A DNA stretch of 64,000 nucleotides from Snodgrassella alvi (GCF_040741455.2 NZ_CP160328.2:1739701-1803700), one strand, 5' to 3'. Shown: positions 29,980 through 40,400, counted from the first letter of the stretch. Made by a program: numbers and translations. Notes: generated by a model not told the origin, from the letters alone.

Positions 29980-30013
29980 AGCAGTACTTGATTCAACTGA
30001 CAATAATTTAGTA

Positions 30014-30047
30014 GAAAAACGGCCGGTGAGCAGAGCTTACCGGCCGT
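30014..30047 (-). terminator. Terminator of yggS, between convergent pdxY and yggS
   Basis: 12-bp GC-rich stem ACGGCCGGTGAG / CTTACCGGCCGT (one G-U pair) with a 5-base loop. On the minus strand it is followed by TTTTT. The plus side lacks a good T-run, though the hairpin may still affect pdxY transcripts. Confidence 0.85.
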
Positions 30048-30070
30048 CTTGTAATCAATGTTAATGCTAA

Positions 30071-30787
30071 CTAATCATATTTTGTCTGTGTATAGTGACG
30101 TTGACCAAAAATAGCACTGCCTATCCGAACATGAGTAGCTCCACTGGCAATAGCCGTATGCATGTCGGCACTCATTCCCATAGACAATACATCAACCGCG
30201 AATCCTGAATGATGCAGATGCTGGAATAAAGTCTGCATCATACCGAATTGCTGCCGCAATTCGGTTTCAGTACTATCTGCTTTGGCCACGCACATCAGCC
30301 CGCGAAATTGTAGACGTGGTAAAGTGCTGATGAAACTAGCTAATTTCAATAATTCTGTTATATTTGCTCTAATACCATGTTTATTTGTTTCAGCAGCAAT
30401 GTTTATTTCAATACAAACATTCAAGGGTGGTAAGTGCTCTGGCCGCTGTTCATTTAAACGGCGAGCAATTTTTTCACGGTCAATCGTATGCACCCATTGT
30501 GCCCGTTCTGCCACAATCCGGCTTTTATTTGATTGAATGTGTCCGATCATATGCCAGACAATATCGTATTCGGACAGCATGCTGGTTTTATCACTAAACT
30601 CTTGAATGTAATTTTCACCAAAATCACGCTGACCAGCTTGATACAGTGTGGCTATATCACTGACAGGAAAGGTTTTGCTCACCGCAATCAGTTGAACGTT
30701 TTGTGGCGCTTCAGTTTGCTGGCGGATGCTGGCTATTTCAGCCAATACCTCACGCCAGTGTGTAATCAGAGAATCTGAATTTTTCAT
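30071..30787 (-). CDS. yggS: YggS-family pyridoxal-phosphate homeostasis protein
   Basis: Single-domain PLP-binding protein of alanine-racemase fold type, without known enzyme activity, that keeps PLP and amino-acid pools balanced. The 238 residues show the PLP Lys in LIAVSKTFP, GENYIQE, WHMIGHIQSNK, and the C-terminal phosphate-binding LSMGMSADM and RIGSAIFG. It is divergent from pilT, as is common. Here it is separated from proC-yggT. Confidence 0.94.
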   Translation of the reverse strand: MKNSDSLITHWREVLAEIASIRQQTEAPQNVQLIAVSKTFPVSDIATLYQAGQRDFGENYIQEFSDKTSMLSEYDIVWHMIGHIQSNKSRIVAERAQWVHTIDREKIARRLNEQRPEHLPPLNVCIEINIAAETNKHGIRANITELLKLASFISTLPRLQFRGLMCVAKADSTETELRQQFGMMQTLFQHLHHSGFAVDVLSMGMSADMHTAIASGATHVRIGSAIFGQRHYTQTKYD

Positions 30788-30946
30788 ATCACATAGTTTT
30801 TTTCAGTTTTTTGAATTCAATTCGGCTGTCTTTGAAAAAATTTTTCCAGCATCACAAACATTTTCATTTTAAAGCTTCGACAACTTGATTAAAATAAGAG
30901 CAGAAATTTGTCCCTGCACATCGCAGGCAAGCATAACGGAGTAAAT

Positions 30947-31990
30947 ATGCAGCTAACCGATTTATTGGCCTTCGGCGTTAAAAACAAAGCTTCCGACTTG
31001 CATCTGAGTGCTGGTCTTCCTCCTATGATACGCGTTAATGGTGATATCCGCCGTATTAATCTGCCCGAACAGAGCGCAGAAGAAGTAGGTAAAATGATAG
31101 CTTCCATTATGAACGACTATCAACGTAAAGATTATCAGCAAAATCTGGAAACTGACTTTTCGTTCGAACTTCCCAATGTCTCTCGGTTTCGTGTCAATGC
31201 CTTTAACACCGAGCGCGGCCCAGCTGCAGTTATGCGTACCATTCCCAGTAAGGTACTGACGCTGGAAGAGCTCAAAGCGCCAGCAATTTTTCAAAAAATT
31301 GCTGAAATGCCACGTGGACTAGTGCTGGTAACAGGACCTACCGGCTCCGGTAAATCAACCACTTTGGCTGCAATGATTGATTACATCAATAATCACGATG
31401 CCGGCCATATTCTAACCATTGAAGATCCGATTGAGTTTGTGCATCAGAGTAAAAAATCGTTGGTAAACCAGCGTGAACTTCATCAGCATACACTCAGCTT
31501 TGCTAATGCACTGCGTTCAGCTTTGCGCGAAGACCCTGACGTGATTCTGGTAGGGGAAATGCGAGACCCTGAAACAATAGGTCTGGCACTGACAGCTGCT
31601 GAAACCGGTCACCTTGTGTTCGGTACTTTGCATACTACTGGTGCAGCAAAAACGGTAGACCGTATTGTGGACGTATTTCCTGCTGGTGAAAAAGAAATGG
31701 TGCGTTCTATGTTGTCTGAAAGTCTTCAGGCAGTAATTTCTCAGACTTTACTGAAAACTAAGGATGGCAATGGCCGTGTTGCAGCTCATGAAATCATGAT
31801 CAGTACTCCGGCAGTGCGCAACCTGATTCGTGAGAACAAAATTGCTCAGATTAACTCTACTTTGCAGACGGGGCAGAAATTTGGTATGCAAACGTTAGAC
31901 CAGTGTTTACAACAATTGCTGCGTGAAAATCGTATCAGTTTAGATGTAGCACGATCTAAAGCGGTCAGTCCTGATCAGCTGGCAGGATAG
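30947..31990 (+). CDS. pilT: Type IV pilus retraction ATPase PilT
   Basis: Drives pilus retraction, twitching and DNA uptake. I choose ATG 30947 (347 residues), with GGAG five bases ahead and the family N-terminus MQLTDLLAFGVKNKASDLHL; the frame is open upstream to 30908. Walker A GPTGSGKST is at residues 130-138, followed by HILTIEDPIEF, Walker B VILVGEMRDPETI and His box GHLVFGTLHTTGA. The C-terminus contains the AIRNLI-like AVRNLIRENK. pilU follows after 36 bases. Confidence 0.96.
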   Translation: MQLTDLLAFGVKNKASDLHLSAGLPPMIRVNGDIRRINLPEQSAEEVGKMIASIMNDYQRKDYQQNLETDFSFELPNVSRFRVNAFNTERGPAAVMRTIPSKVLTLEELKAPAIFQKIAEMPRGLVLVTGPTGSGKSTTLAAMIDYINNHDAGHILTIEDPIEFVHQSKKSLVNQRELHQHTLSFANALRSALREDPDVILVGEMRDPETIGLALTAAETGHLVFGTLHTTGAAKTVDRIVDVFPAGEKEMVRSMLSESLQAVISQTLLKTKDGNGRVAAHEIMISTPAVRNLIRENKIAQINSTLQTGQKFGMQTLDQCLQQLLRENRISLDVARSKAVSPDQLAG

Positions 31991-32026
31991 TAATTTATAG
32001 TTTTATATTCAGGAAAGCGTGTTGCC

Positions 32027-33586
32027 ATGGATATGCTGAAAGACGCCTCAAAAGAGTCCAGCTTGTCTGATTTATTATCAGATATGGTTAACCACTATCA
32101 ACATCCCACCGCTGCATCAGCAACAGCTACACCTTCTCCCATTGTGGCAGAAGCACCGTCAGCAAATACTGTAAAAACAGATGCAAATGTAGCGGCTATA
32201 CCGATACAAAATACACCAGATTCGAGGTCGGCAGATAAAGAAACAAGCACAGCAATGATGCAGGCAACACCTGTTGCTGCAATAGAAACCAAATCTGTAC
32301 CTGCAAACGAACAGATTCCGGTCTCATCGGTTTCATCTACTGTCGAGTCACGCCAGACAACTATACACAATAAAACAATGACAGATTCTTCTACCGCAGT
32401 GCCGGCTCCAGCTACAGCCGTCAGCACCCCAGCTCCAGTCACACTGGAACGGGAAGTAGTTCATATTCATCCAGTGCTGGAAAAAATGGCTGTTGAAGCC
32501 GTACGTCTGAATGCCGCTGATATTTTTATCAGTCCTAGTTTTCCACCATCATGGAAAATCGATGGCAAAATCACCCCCGCACCAACCAAACCTTTAACCG
32601 GAGAAGAAACTGCTAAGATTGCCATGTCTACCATGACAACCGTTCAGCGGCAGCGGTTTATGCAAGAACTGGATTTAAACTATTCCATTATTGCCAAAAA
32701 TGGTGTGCGTTTCAGGGTTAATGCCTATCATGAACAAGGTAGGGTGGGTATGGTGCTGCGTCGGATTACTACCGATATCCCCACCACCCAGAGTCTGTTT
32801 TTACCACCAGTGCTGGATGAGCTGGTGATGAAAAAACGCGGGCTGATTATTCTTGCTGGTCCTACTGGTAGCGGTAAATCCACTACCATGGCCGCTATGC
32901 TGGATTATCGTAATGCCAATTCCGCCGGCCATATTCTCACCATTGAAGACCCGATAGAATACGTGCATAAACCCAAGAAAAGTATTATTACCCACCGTGA
33001 AGTCGGAGTGGACACTCTGAGCTGGGACAATGCAATGCAAAGTGCATTGCGTGAAGCACCAGATGTTGTTTGCGTAGGGGAGGTACGCAGTGATGAGAGC
33101 ATGGCCTATGCACTGAAACTAGCGCAGACCGGTCACTTGTGTTTCTTTACTTTGCACGCCAGTAGTGCTAATCAGGCAATTGAGCGTATTCTGAATTTCT
33201 ATCCTGAAGAACAGCATAAGCAAGTGCTGATGGACTTGGCACTGAATCTCGTTTGCATCATCGGCCAGCGGCTGGCTGTGAAAAAAGATGGTAAAGGCCG
33301 TCGGGCTGTTATTGACCTGTTAATTAACACCGCCACTGTTCAGGACTATATCTACAAAGGCGAACTAATGCAGATAAAAGAGCTGATGGCCAAAGCAGGT
33401 AATGATGGTATGCAAACGTTTGATCAGTGTTTGTTTCAGCTTTATGTTGATGGCGTTATTGATTTTGAAGAAGCTTTACGCCAATCAGACTCACCAAATG
33501 ATTTGCGCCTGCGGATTAATTTATATGAGCAAGGTGAAAAAGGAACGGCAATCTTTAATAGTGGTACTGAGCTCAATCTGATTTAG
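32027..33586 (+). CDS. pilU: PilT-like ATPase PilU with long N-terminal extension
   Basis: Accessory retraction ATPase working with PilT. The ATPase core starts near residue 140 (VVHIHPVLEKMAVEAVRLN), with Walker A GPTGSGKST beginning at residue 278, Walker B VVCVGEVRSDESM and His box GHLCFFTLHAS. The first roughly 138 residues are low complexity, rich in Ala, Thr, Ser, Pro and Val, and look disordered. This makes the protein 519 residues against about 400 for ordinary PilU. Translation from an internal ATG is conceivable, but the first ATG sits well placed after pilT. Confidence 0.92.
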   Translation: MDMLKDASKESSLSDLLSDMVNHYQHPTAASATATPSPIVAEAPSANTVKTDANVAAIPIQNTPDSRSADKETSTAMMQATPVAAIETKSVPANEQIPVSSVSSTVESRQTTIHNKTMTDSSTAVPAPATAVSTPAPVTLEREVVHIHPVLEKMAVEAVRLNAADIFISPSFPPSWKIDGKITPAPTKPLTGEETAKIAMSTMTTVQRQRFMQELDLNYSIIAKNGVRFRVNAYHEQGRVGMVLRRITTDIPTTQSLFLPPVLDELVMKKRGLIILAGPTGSGKSTTMAAMLDYRNANSAGHILTIEDPIEYVHKPKKSIITHREVGVDTLSWDNAMQSALREAPDVVCVGEVRSDESMAYALKLAQTGHLCFFTLHASSANQAIERILNFYPEEQHKQVLMDLALNLVCIIGQRLAVKKDGKGRRAVIDLLINTATVQDYIYKGELMQIKELMAKAGNDGMQTFDQCLFQLYVDGVIDFEEALRQSDSPNDLRLRINLYEQGEKGTAIFNSGTELNLI

Positions 33587-33625
33587 ATTGTCTGTTTCCA
33601 TTAATCAATTATTATCCCTAATTTT

Positions 33626-33655
33626 CAGGCAAAGCTGATCGCTTTGCCTGTTGTA
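33626..33655 (+). terminator. Probable terminator after pilU
   Basis: Perfect 10-bp stem CAGGCAAAGC / GCTTTGCCTG with a 5-base loop, 40 bases after pilU. The following TTGTATTATA is only partly T-rich, so strength is uncertain. Confidence 0.6.
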
Positions 33656-33661
33656 TTATAG

Positions 33662-34396
<735 letters not shown>

Positions 34397-34516
34397 ACCA
34401 CAAACAATGACTATATACGGTAACATTATTCTCATTCAAATAGATAAAATTAATTGACAGGCTATATTGTCTGTCACTTATTTTTAGCATATTTACTTTG
34501 ATTTAGCAGTATAAAC

Positions 34517-35068
34517 ATGCAAATACAGCAGTCTGAACAATCCACTATCCGTATTCTTGGTGTCGACCCCGGCAGCCGTGTAACCGGCTTTGGCGTAATT
34601 GACGTAATCGGTCGCCAGCACATCTATGTTGCCTCTGGTTGCATAAAAACCGTTGTAGGCTCAACACTTGCAGAGCGCATCCGAGTTATAGTACAGAATT
34701 TACGCGAAGTGATCGCCACATATCAGCCCACCCAGACCGCAGTCGAACAGGTGTTTGTCAACGTTAATCCTGCGGCCACACTGGTATTGGGTCAGGCACG
34801 TGGAGCGGCCATAGCTGCACTGACATTAGGTGAGCTACCGGTATTCGAATACACAGCCCTGCAGGTAAAGCAGGCTGTCGTCGGGCAGGGTAAAGCGGCT
34901 AAGGAGCAGGTGCAGCATATGGTGGTACAAATGTTGTCTCTGTCTGGAACACCTCAGGCAGATGCTGCAGATGCCCTAGCAGTAGCATTAACCCATGCCT
35001 TACGCAATTATAGTCTGGCTTCGAAAATTCAACAGGGATTAACCATTAAATCCGGTCGTTTTCGTTAA
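34517..35068 (+). CDS. ruvC: Holliday junction endodeoxyribonuclease RuvC
   Basis: Resolves Holliday junctions with RuvAB. The 183 residues show the RNase-H-like core [16 protein letters not shown], with the first catalytic Asp at residue 17. [20 protein letters not shown] carries a catalytic Glu, and the acidic pair is in [15 protein letters not shown]. ruvA and ruvB are not nearby. Confidence 0.96.
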   Translation: MQIQQSEQSTIRILGVDPGSRVTGFGVIDVIGRQHIYVASGCIKTVVGSTLAERIRVIVQNLREVIATYQPTQTAVEQVFVNVNPAATLVLGQARGAAIAALTLGELPVFEYTALQVKQAVVGQGKAAKEQVQHMVVQMLSLSGTPQADAADALAVALTHALRNYSLASKIQQGLTIKSGRFR

Positions 35069-35177
35069 ATTAAAACAATCAGATTTATTCATAAACAATT
35101 TAGCAGCTGATAATCTAAATCTACTGCCAAATTCCAAATCGTTGCCCAACTATCTTTATTATCTATTTGCAATTATT

Positions 35178-35975
35178 TTATAAAGCAGTGGGTGGCAAAT
35201 AAATGGTAAATTCATTAATAGGTTGAAGCAATACACTGTAGGGCTGTTGTTGTTCATCTTCTTGAACCAGTTTCATCCGGCTCAATAAAGCAAATTGTGC
35301 TGATTCAAGTGTAGCTGGTTTCACAGCCAATCGATCATGCCAAACCCGATAAGTTCCCAATTTACCATTACGTCGATAGTAAAAACCAGCCAATGGATGG
35401 GTCAGATAGACTAGTACCGTTTCGTTGTCAGCAAAACCTTGAAAATGAAATTGTTGTTCAGGTTGCTGCTTTAATTGTACTCTAGCCGGCGCCCACTTTG
35501 CCTTTGTATGCATTTCATAATGTCGATAGCAGCCTGATTGCTGGTCAAAGTCACAAATAAAACGCATTTTGCCCGGATGCCAAGGTAGTTTCCATATATG
35601 ACGAGGTACCATAATGGTCCACGAATCCAATATCGTACCCAAAAACCAGACACAACGTTCGCCGGTTGTCGTATCAATTATATAAATTCGGTAATTGGTC
35701 TGTCCCATGCTGAATACAGGAAACGGATAAACTGCTGATGTAAAATCCTCGTCCATAAATGGCACAACTGAAAGCAAACCTTTTTCCTGACCATCAATAA
35801 AAATAGTATCCAGTTTGAAACGAGGGGGAAATAATCCTGCAAATCTATGTGCATCAACTGCATAAGTAATAATGGCAAAATGTTTTAATTTACAGTTAAC
35901 ATCGATTCCTGAAGGTGCTGGACGCGGATGTAGAAAATCCTTAAATTTAAGTGATATAGGCATATAATTATCCAA
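35178..35975 (-). CDS. DUF2071-like conserved hypothetical protein
   Basis: 265 residues, no signal peptide or membrane segment. KHFAIITYAVDAHRFAGLFP and GLLSVVPFMDEDF resemble the opening of DUF2071 (YqjF-like) proteins, whose fold is related to acetoacetate decarboxylase. No catalytic residue can be assigned. It stands alone between convergent ruvC and divergent dprA, with AT-rich DNA at its 5' side. Function unknown. Confidence 0.6.
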   Translation of the reverse strand: MDNYMPISLKFKDFLHPRPAPSGIDVNCKLKHFAIITYAVDAHRFAGLFPPRFKLDTIFIDGQEKGLLSVVPFMDEDFTSAVYPFPVFSMGQTNYRIYIIDTTTGERCVWFLGTILDSWTIMVPRHIWKLPWHPGKMRFICDFDQQSGCYRHYEMHTKAKWAPARVQLKQQPEQQFHFQGFADNETVLVYLTHPLAGFYYRRNGKLGTYRVWHDRLAVKPATLESAQFALLSRMKLVQEDEQQQPYSVLLQPINEFTIYLPPTAL

Positions 35976-36286
35976 GACTTTCGATCCAAAAAGTTAATCA
36001 GTCTCAACCTACAGTGATATTCGCAAAATTAAATATACAGTAATAATTTACAAAAATAAATATAAATTAATAATAATTTGCTAAAAATTTACAAAATTAT
36101 GTTTTTAAAAAACCAGACAAGAATATTGGATAATAAAATAAAACACAAAATTAAAATGTTATAAGTTTTATTTTAACAATATTATTTTATATGAATATTA
36201 TTCGAATAATGCCATTGAATAATCAATTGTAATATAAATTATCCTTTGTCATAATTGATAAATTACAAACTGTAAAGAAAATGTGA
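35976..36286. other. Extremely AT-rich divergent spacer upstream of dprA
   Basis: 311 bases, mostly runs of A and T, separating the DUF2071-like gene from dprA. It contains the perfect palindrome ATTATTCGAATAAT (about 36195-36208). No open frame, RNA gene or clear promoter stands out; it must carry the dprA promoter. Confidence 0.45.
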
Positions 36287-37465
36287 ATGAATGAGCTCGA
36301 GCGCTATGCTTGGATTGAGCTGGCATTAACCCCCTATATTGGCAGTGAAACATTTTTACGTATCTTAAAACATTTTGGTTCGGCACAAATCGCTTTGGCC
36401 GCAGATGTGGCTGAAATTAAACCTTTCCTGATTCGTTCTCGGGCCGGTCAATACTGGCGCAGTGAGGAAGCAAGAAAAGCAGCTGAAGCCGCCCTGCAAT
36501 GGGAGCAAAAGCATGAAAATGCACGCTTATTATTGCTGGCTGAAAATGATTATCCACCATTGCTTTCTGAAGGTTTGACACCGCCTCCATTATTATTTAT
36601 ACGTGGTAACATCCATTATCTGCAACAGCCCTCATTGGCTATTGTTGGCAGCCGACATGCAACGCCACAAGCAATGCGTATTGCCCGTGATTTTGCCAAG
36701 GCATTAGCACAAAAAGAAATTGCTGTGATATCGGGCATGGCTGATGGTATAGATACCGCAGCCCATCAAGGTGCTTTACTTGGCAAAGGTACTACTGTTG
36801 CCGTCTGGGGCACAGGAATTGATCGCGTGTATCCGGCACGCAACAAATCATTGGCTGCTGAAATTGCCGAACATGGCTGTATAATTTCAGAATTTCCACT
36901 AGGCACTCGTTCTTTGGCCGGTAACTTTCCCCGTCGCAATCGCCTGATTGCAGCACTCAGCCAAGGTACCCTAGTGATAGAGGCTGCAACCGAATCTGGC
37001 TCCCTGATTACTGCGCGATTGGCCGGTGAAATGGGTCGTGAAGTTATGGCAATACCTGGTTCGATTGATAACCCATTAAGCAAAGGTTGTCATGCATTGA
37101 TAAAACAGGGTGCCAAACTGGTTGAAAATCTAGATGATATACTTCATGAGTGCCCTTTCCTCTTGCAAAAAACGCAAGTGCATTCATATAGCCATCAATC
37201 TTCACAATTTATTCAATCAGATACACCTGTACTGCTTGTTGAAGAGACTGAAGATCTCTTATTAGACAAAACAGCTGTATCAGCACTCACATCGCCGGAG
37301 AAACAAATTTTGGATGGATTAGGTCATGGTATCGTACATCCAGATACACTGGTCTCAACACTTGGCATCCCTGCTACAGATGTGTATGCTAATCTTATGG
37401 CACTGGAGCTAGGTGGCTGGATTACCGCACTGCCGGGTGGTTGTTATCAACGCATTAAATCTTGA
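36287..37465 (+). CDS. dprA: DNA processing protein DprA
   Basis: Binds incoming single-stranded DNA during natural transformation and loads RecA. The 392 residues hold an N-terminal SAM-like part (ALTPYIGSETFLRILKHFG), the Rossmann-fold core (AIVGSRHATPQAMRIA, VISGMADGIDTAAHQGAL, GTLVIEAATESGSLITA) and a C-terminal winged-helix-like DML1 region. It is followed closely by smg, a standard dprA-smg-topA order. Together with pilBCDTU it indicates a competence pathway. Confidence 0.95.
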   Translation: MNELERYAWIELALTPYIGSETFLRILKHFGSAQIALAADVAEIKPFLIRSRAGQYWRSEEARKAAEAALQWEQKHENARLLLLAENDYPPLLSEGLTPPPLLFIRGNIHYLQQPSLAIVGSRHATPQAMRIARDFAKALAQKEIAVISGMADGIDTAAHQGALLGKGTTVAVWGTGIDRVYPARNKSLAAEIAEHGCIISEFPLGTRSLAGNFPRRNRLIAALSQGTLVIEAATESGSLITARLAGEMGREVMAIPGSIDNPLSKGCHALIKQGAKLVENLDDILHECPFLLQKTQVHSYSHQSSQFIQSDTPVLLVEETEDLLLDKTAVSALTSPEKQILDGLGHGIVHPDTLVSTLGIPATDVYANLMALELGGWITALPGGCYQRIKS

Positions 37466-37476
37466 AAGGATTGCAA

Positions 37477-37935
37477 ATGATTGATGTAATAGCGTTTTTG
37501 ATTGAGCACTTTCAAGACGTTGATGCTTTTCCTCCACGTAAAGATCTAGGAGCGCTTTTGGAAGAGGTGGGTTTTAATGATGATGAGATAGGGGATGCCT
37601 TAACTTGTCTCGACGAGCTGCGTTTCGAACCCCTGATTCCGGCCGAAACCTTGCGCAGCAGTACCGGATTCCGAATTTTTAATGAAGAAGAGCTGGATGC
37701 ACTCCCGTTGGATGTTCGTGGTCTAATACATTTTCTGGAACAGAATGGTGCACTCAATCCTGAACAACGTGAATTCGTACTCAATGCTTTAATGAATTTG
37801 CCGTATGACGACATTACTGTAGATCATGCTAAAGTACTGGCCTTACTGGTCTTGTGGGCACATCGGTCAGAATTGCCAGTACTCATTGGTGATGAATTAA
37901 TGGCTGCGCTTAATGGTGAAGCCATGATGCAGTAA
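37477..37935 (+). CDS. smg: Smg-family protein
   Basis: Conserved DUF494 protein of unknown function, usually encoded between dprA and topA. I take ATG 37477 (152 residues), preceded by AAAGGA. An upstream in-frame TTG at 37462 overlaps the dprA stop. MIDVIAFLIEHFQDVDAFP at the N-terminus and an acidic helical middle are typical. A terminator follows. Confidence 0.92.
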   Translation: MIDVIAFLIEHFQDVDAFPPRKDLGALLEEVGFNDDEIGDALTCLDELRFEPLIPAETLRSSTGFRIFNEEELDALPLDVRGLIHFLEQNGALNPEQREFVLNALMNLPYDDITVDHAKVLALLVLWAHRSELPVLIGDELMAALNGEAMMQ

Positions 37936-37958
37936 ATTACTGACAGCGAAACGGCATT

Positions 37959-37991
37959 AAAGCTTTCAGTCAGAACGTCTGAAAGCTTTTT
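37959..37991 (+). terminator. Rho-independent terminator of dprA-smg
   Basis: Perfect 11-bp stem AAAGCTTTCAG / CTGAAAGCTTT with a 9-base loop that includes AACGT, ending in TTTTT. The second arm contains CGTCTGAA, close to the uptake-sequence core. Confidence 0.9.
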
Positions 37992-37994
37992 GCT

Positions 37995-38023
37995 TTGTCC
38001 GATTGTATTTATTAGAATAAAAC
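37995..38023 (+). promoter_or_regulatory. Possible promoter of topA
   Basis: TTGTCC (37995-38000), 17-base spacer, TAAAAC (38018-38023), directly after the smg terminator and about 50 bases before the topA ATG. Both hexamers deviate from consensus. Confidence 0.45.
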
Positions 38024-38074
38024 AAACTACCAACATATCACAAATATTTAAATTACGAATGTGAGCCTGAGCGA

Positions 38075-40369
38075 ATGGCAAAAAACCTGTTGATTGTTGA
38101 ATCTCCATCAAAAGCGAAAACGCTGAAAAAATATCTTGGCAGCGACTTTGAAATTCTCGCTTCCTATGGACACGTGCGCGATCTGGTACCTAAAAGTGGT
38201 GCCGTCGATCCGGAAAATGACTTTGCCATGAAATACCAGCTGGTCAGCCGTAATGCCAAACATTTGGATGCGATTGTGTCAGCAGCAAAAGAAGCTGATG
38301 CACTTTATTTGGCAACCGACCCGGATAGAGAGGGTGAAGCTATTTCCTGGCATTTACAGGAAATACTCAAATCTAAGCGTGGCCTCAAAAACCTACACCC
38401 AAAGCGGGTAGTATTCCATGAAGTAACCAAAAAAGCCGTATTGGATGCGGTTGCTCATCCGCGTGAGTTGTCACAAACATTGGTGGATGCACAGCAGACA
38501 CGGCGAGCTCTGGATTATCTGGTTGGTTTTAATCTGTCACCTTTATTATGGAAAAAAATTCGCCGAGGTCTATCTGCTGGCCGCGTACAAAGCCCAGCAT
38601 TACGCATGATTTGCGAACGCGAACAAGAAATCCGTGATTTCACGGCACAGGAATATTGGACAGTTCATTTGGACAGCCACAAAGCGCGTACCAAATTCAC
38701 CGCCAAACTCACACACTGGCAAGGACAGAAACTCGAGCAATTTGATATACCAGATGAAACTCAACAGCAGGAAATAGTCAGCGCCCTGCAGGGTCAGCCG
38801 GCACATGTTTCCAAGGTAGAAAAGAAAAAGCGCAGCCGTAATCCAGCTGCGCCATTTACCACCTCCACTATGCAGCAGGAAGCAGTGCGTAAACTTGGTA
38901 TGACTACCGACCGTACCATGCGCACAGCCCAGCAATTATATGAAGGTGTAGACGTAGGGCAAGGTGCAGTGGGGCTGATTACCTATATGCGTACCGACTC
39001 CGTCAGCTTGTCAGATGATGCCGTTGTTGAAATACGCCATTATATTGATAACAAAATTGGCAGCGACTACCTACCATCTACAGCAAAGGTCTACAAAACC
39101 AAATCGAAAAATGCTCAGGAAGCACATGAAGCTATTCGGCCTACTTCGGTTTACCGTACACCAGAAGAAGTGAAACCCTTTCTGACTGCTGATCAGTTTC
39201 GCCTGTATCAGATGATTTGGCAACGTGCGGTGGCCTGCCAGATGGCACCAGCTCGTTTCGATACCACCAGTGTCGATATTGTTGTAGGAAAAGGTGTTTT
39301 TCGAGTAACTGGACAGGTACAGACATTTGCTGGTTTTTTAAGCGTTTACGAAGAAGGTGTCGACGATAGCGAAGATGATGAAAATGCCAAAAAATTGCCT
39401 CCATTGCAGGAAGGAGATGATTTACCGGTAGATAAAATATTTGGCGAACAGCATTTTACTCAGCCACCACCCCGTTATTCTGAAGCCAGTTTGGTAAAAG
39501 CACTGGAAGAGTATGGCATTGGCCGTCCTTCAACCTATGCCAGCATTATTTCCACACTTAAAGAACGTGAGTACGTCACACTAGAACAAAAACGGTTTCT
39601 GCCCACCGATACCGGTGAAGTCGTCAATAAATTTCTTACCGAGCATTTCGGTCAATATGTAGATTACAACTTCACTGCCAGACTGGAAAATCAGCTGGAT
39701 GATATTGCCGGCGGCAAACGAGAATGGAAGCCGGTAATGCAACAGTTCTGGAAAGGTTTTGACAAAGAGGTTAAAGCCAAGGAAGACATCCCACGCGCAG
39801 AGCTGACAGCAGAAAATCTGGATGAAATCTGCCCGAAATGTGGAGCTCACCAGCTACAGATTAAATTTGGCAAACGTGGGCGCTTTATTGCCTGTAGCGG
39901 TTATCCAGATTGCGATTACACCCGCAACGTGAATGAAACTGCTGAAGAGGCTGCCAAAGCTGCAGAAGAGCCTACCATCGTTGAAGGGCGCAGCTGTCCC
40001 AAATGTGAAGGACAACTGGTATACAAGCGTGGCCGTTATGGTAAATTCATTGGTTGCGCCAATTATCCCAAATGTAAATATATCGAACCTTTGGAAAAAC
40101 CTAAAGATACCGGAATTGAATGTCCGAAGTGTCATCAAGGCAGCCTGATCGAACGCAAGAGCCGCTATGGCAAACTGTTTTACAGTTGCAATACTTATCC
40201 CGATTGTGACTATGCCGTGTGGAATCCGCCCATTAACGAACCCTGTCCGCAATGCGGTTGGCCGGTTCTGACCATCAAAACCACCAAACGGCGCGGAACC
40301 GAAAAAGTTTGTCCTCAAAAAGAGTGTGGCTATACCGAACAGATAGAACCTCCCGCACCCAAAGAATAG
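38075..40369 (+). CDS. topA: DNA topoisomerase I
   Basis: Relaxes negatively supercoiled DNA by cutting one strand. The 764 residues show the Toprim start LLIVESPSKAKTLKKYLG, acidic TDPDREGEAISWH, and active-site Tyr304 in GLITYMRTDS. The C-terminal part has four Cys-rich zinc ribbon units (CPKCGAHQL..., CPKCEGQL..., CPKCHQGSL..., CPQCGWPVL...). Length is normal for a betaproteobacterial TopA. It follows smg, with its own likely promoter, and ends at a terminator. Confidence 0.97.
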   Translation: MAKNLLIVESPSKAKTLKKYLGSDFEILASYGHVRDLVPKSGAVDPENDFAMKYQLVSRNAKHLDAIVSAAKEADALYLATDPDREGEAISWHLQEILKSKRGLKNLHPKRVVFHEVTKKAVLDAVAHPRELSQTLVDAQQTRRALDYLVGFNLSPLLWKKIRRGLSAGRVQSPALRMICEREQEIRDFTAQEYWTVHLDSHKARTKFTAKLTHWQGQKLEQFDIPDETQQQEIVSALQGQPAHVSKVEKKKRSRNPAAPFTTSTMQQEAVRKLGMTTDRTMRTAQQLYEGVDVGQGAVGLITYMRTDSVSLSDDAVVEIRHYIDNKIGSDYLPSTAKVYKTKSKNAQEAHEAIRPTSVYRTPEEVKPFLTADQFRLYQMIWQRAVACQMAPARFDTTSVDIVVGKGVFRVTGQVQTFAGFLSVYEEGVDDSEDDENAKKLPPLQEGDDLPVDKIFGEQHFTQPPPRYSEASLVKALEEYGIGRPSTYASIISTLKEREYVTLEQKRFLPTDTGEVVNKFLTEHFGQYVDYNFTARLENQLDDIAGGKREWKPVMQQFWKGFDKEVKAKEDIPRAELTAENLDEICPKCGAHQLQIKFGKRGRFIACSGYPDCDYTRNVNETAEEAAKAAEEPTIVEGRSCPKCEGQLVYKRGRYGKFIGCANYPKCKYIEPLEKPKDTGIECPKCHQGSLIERKSRYGKLFYSCNTYPDCDYAVWNPPINEPCPQCGWPVLTIKTTKRRGTEKVCPQKECGYTEQIEPPAPKE

Positions 40370-40400
40370 AGCAGGCTGCTCAAAATAAATAAAAAAACTT

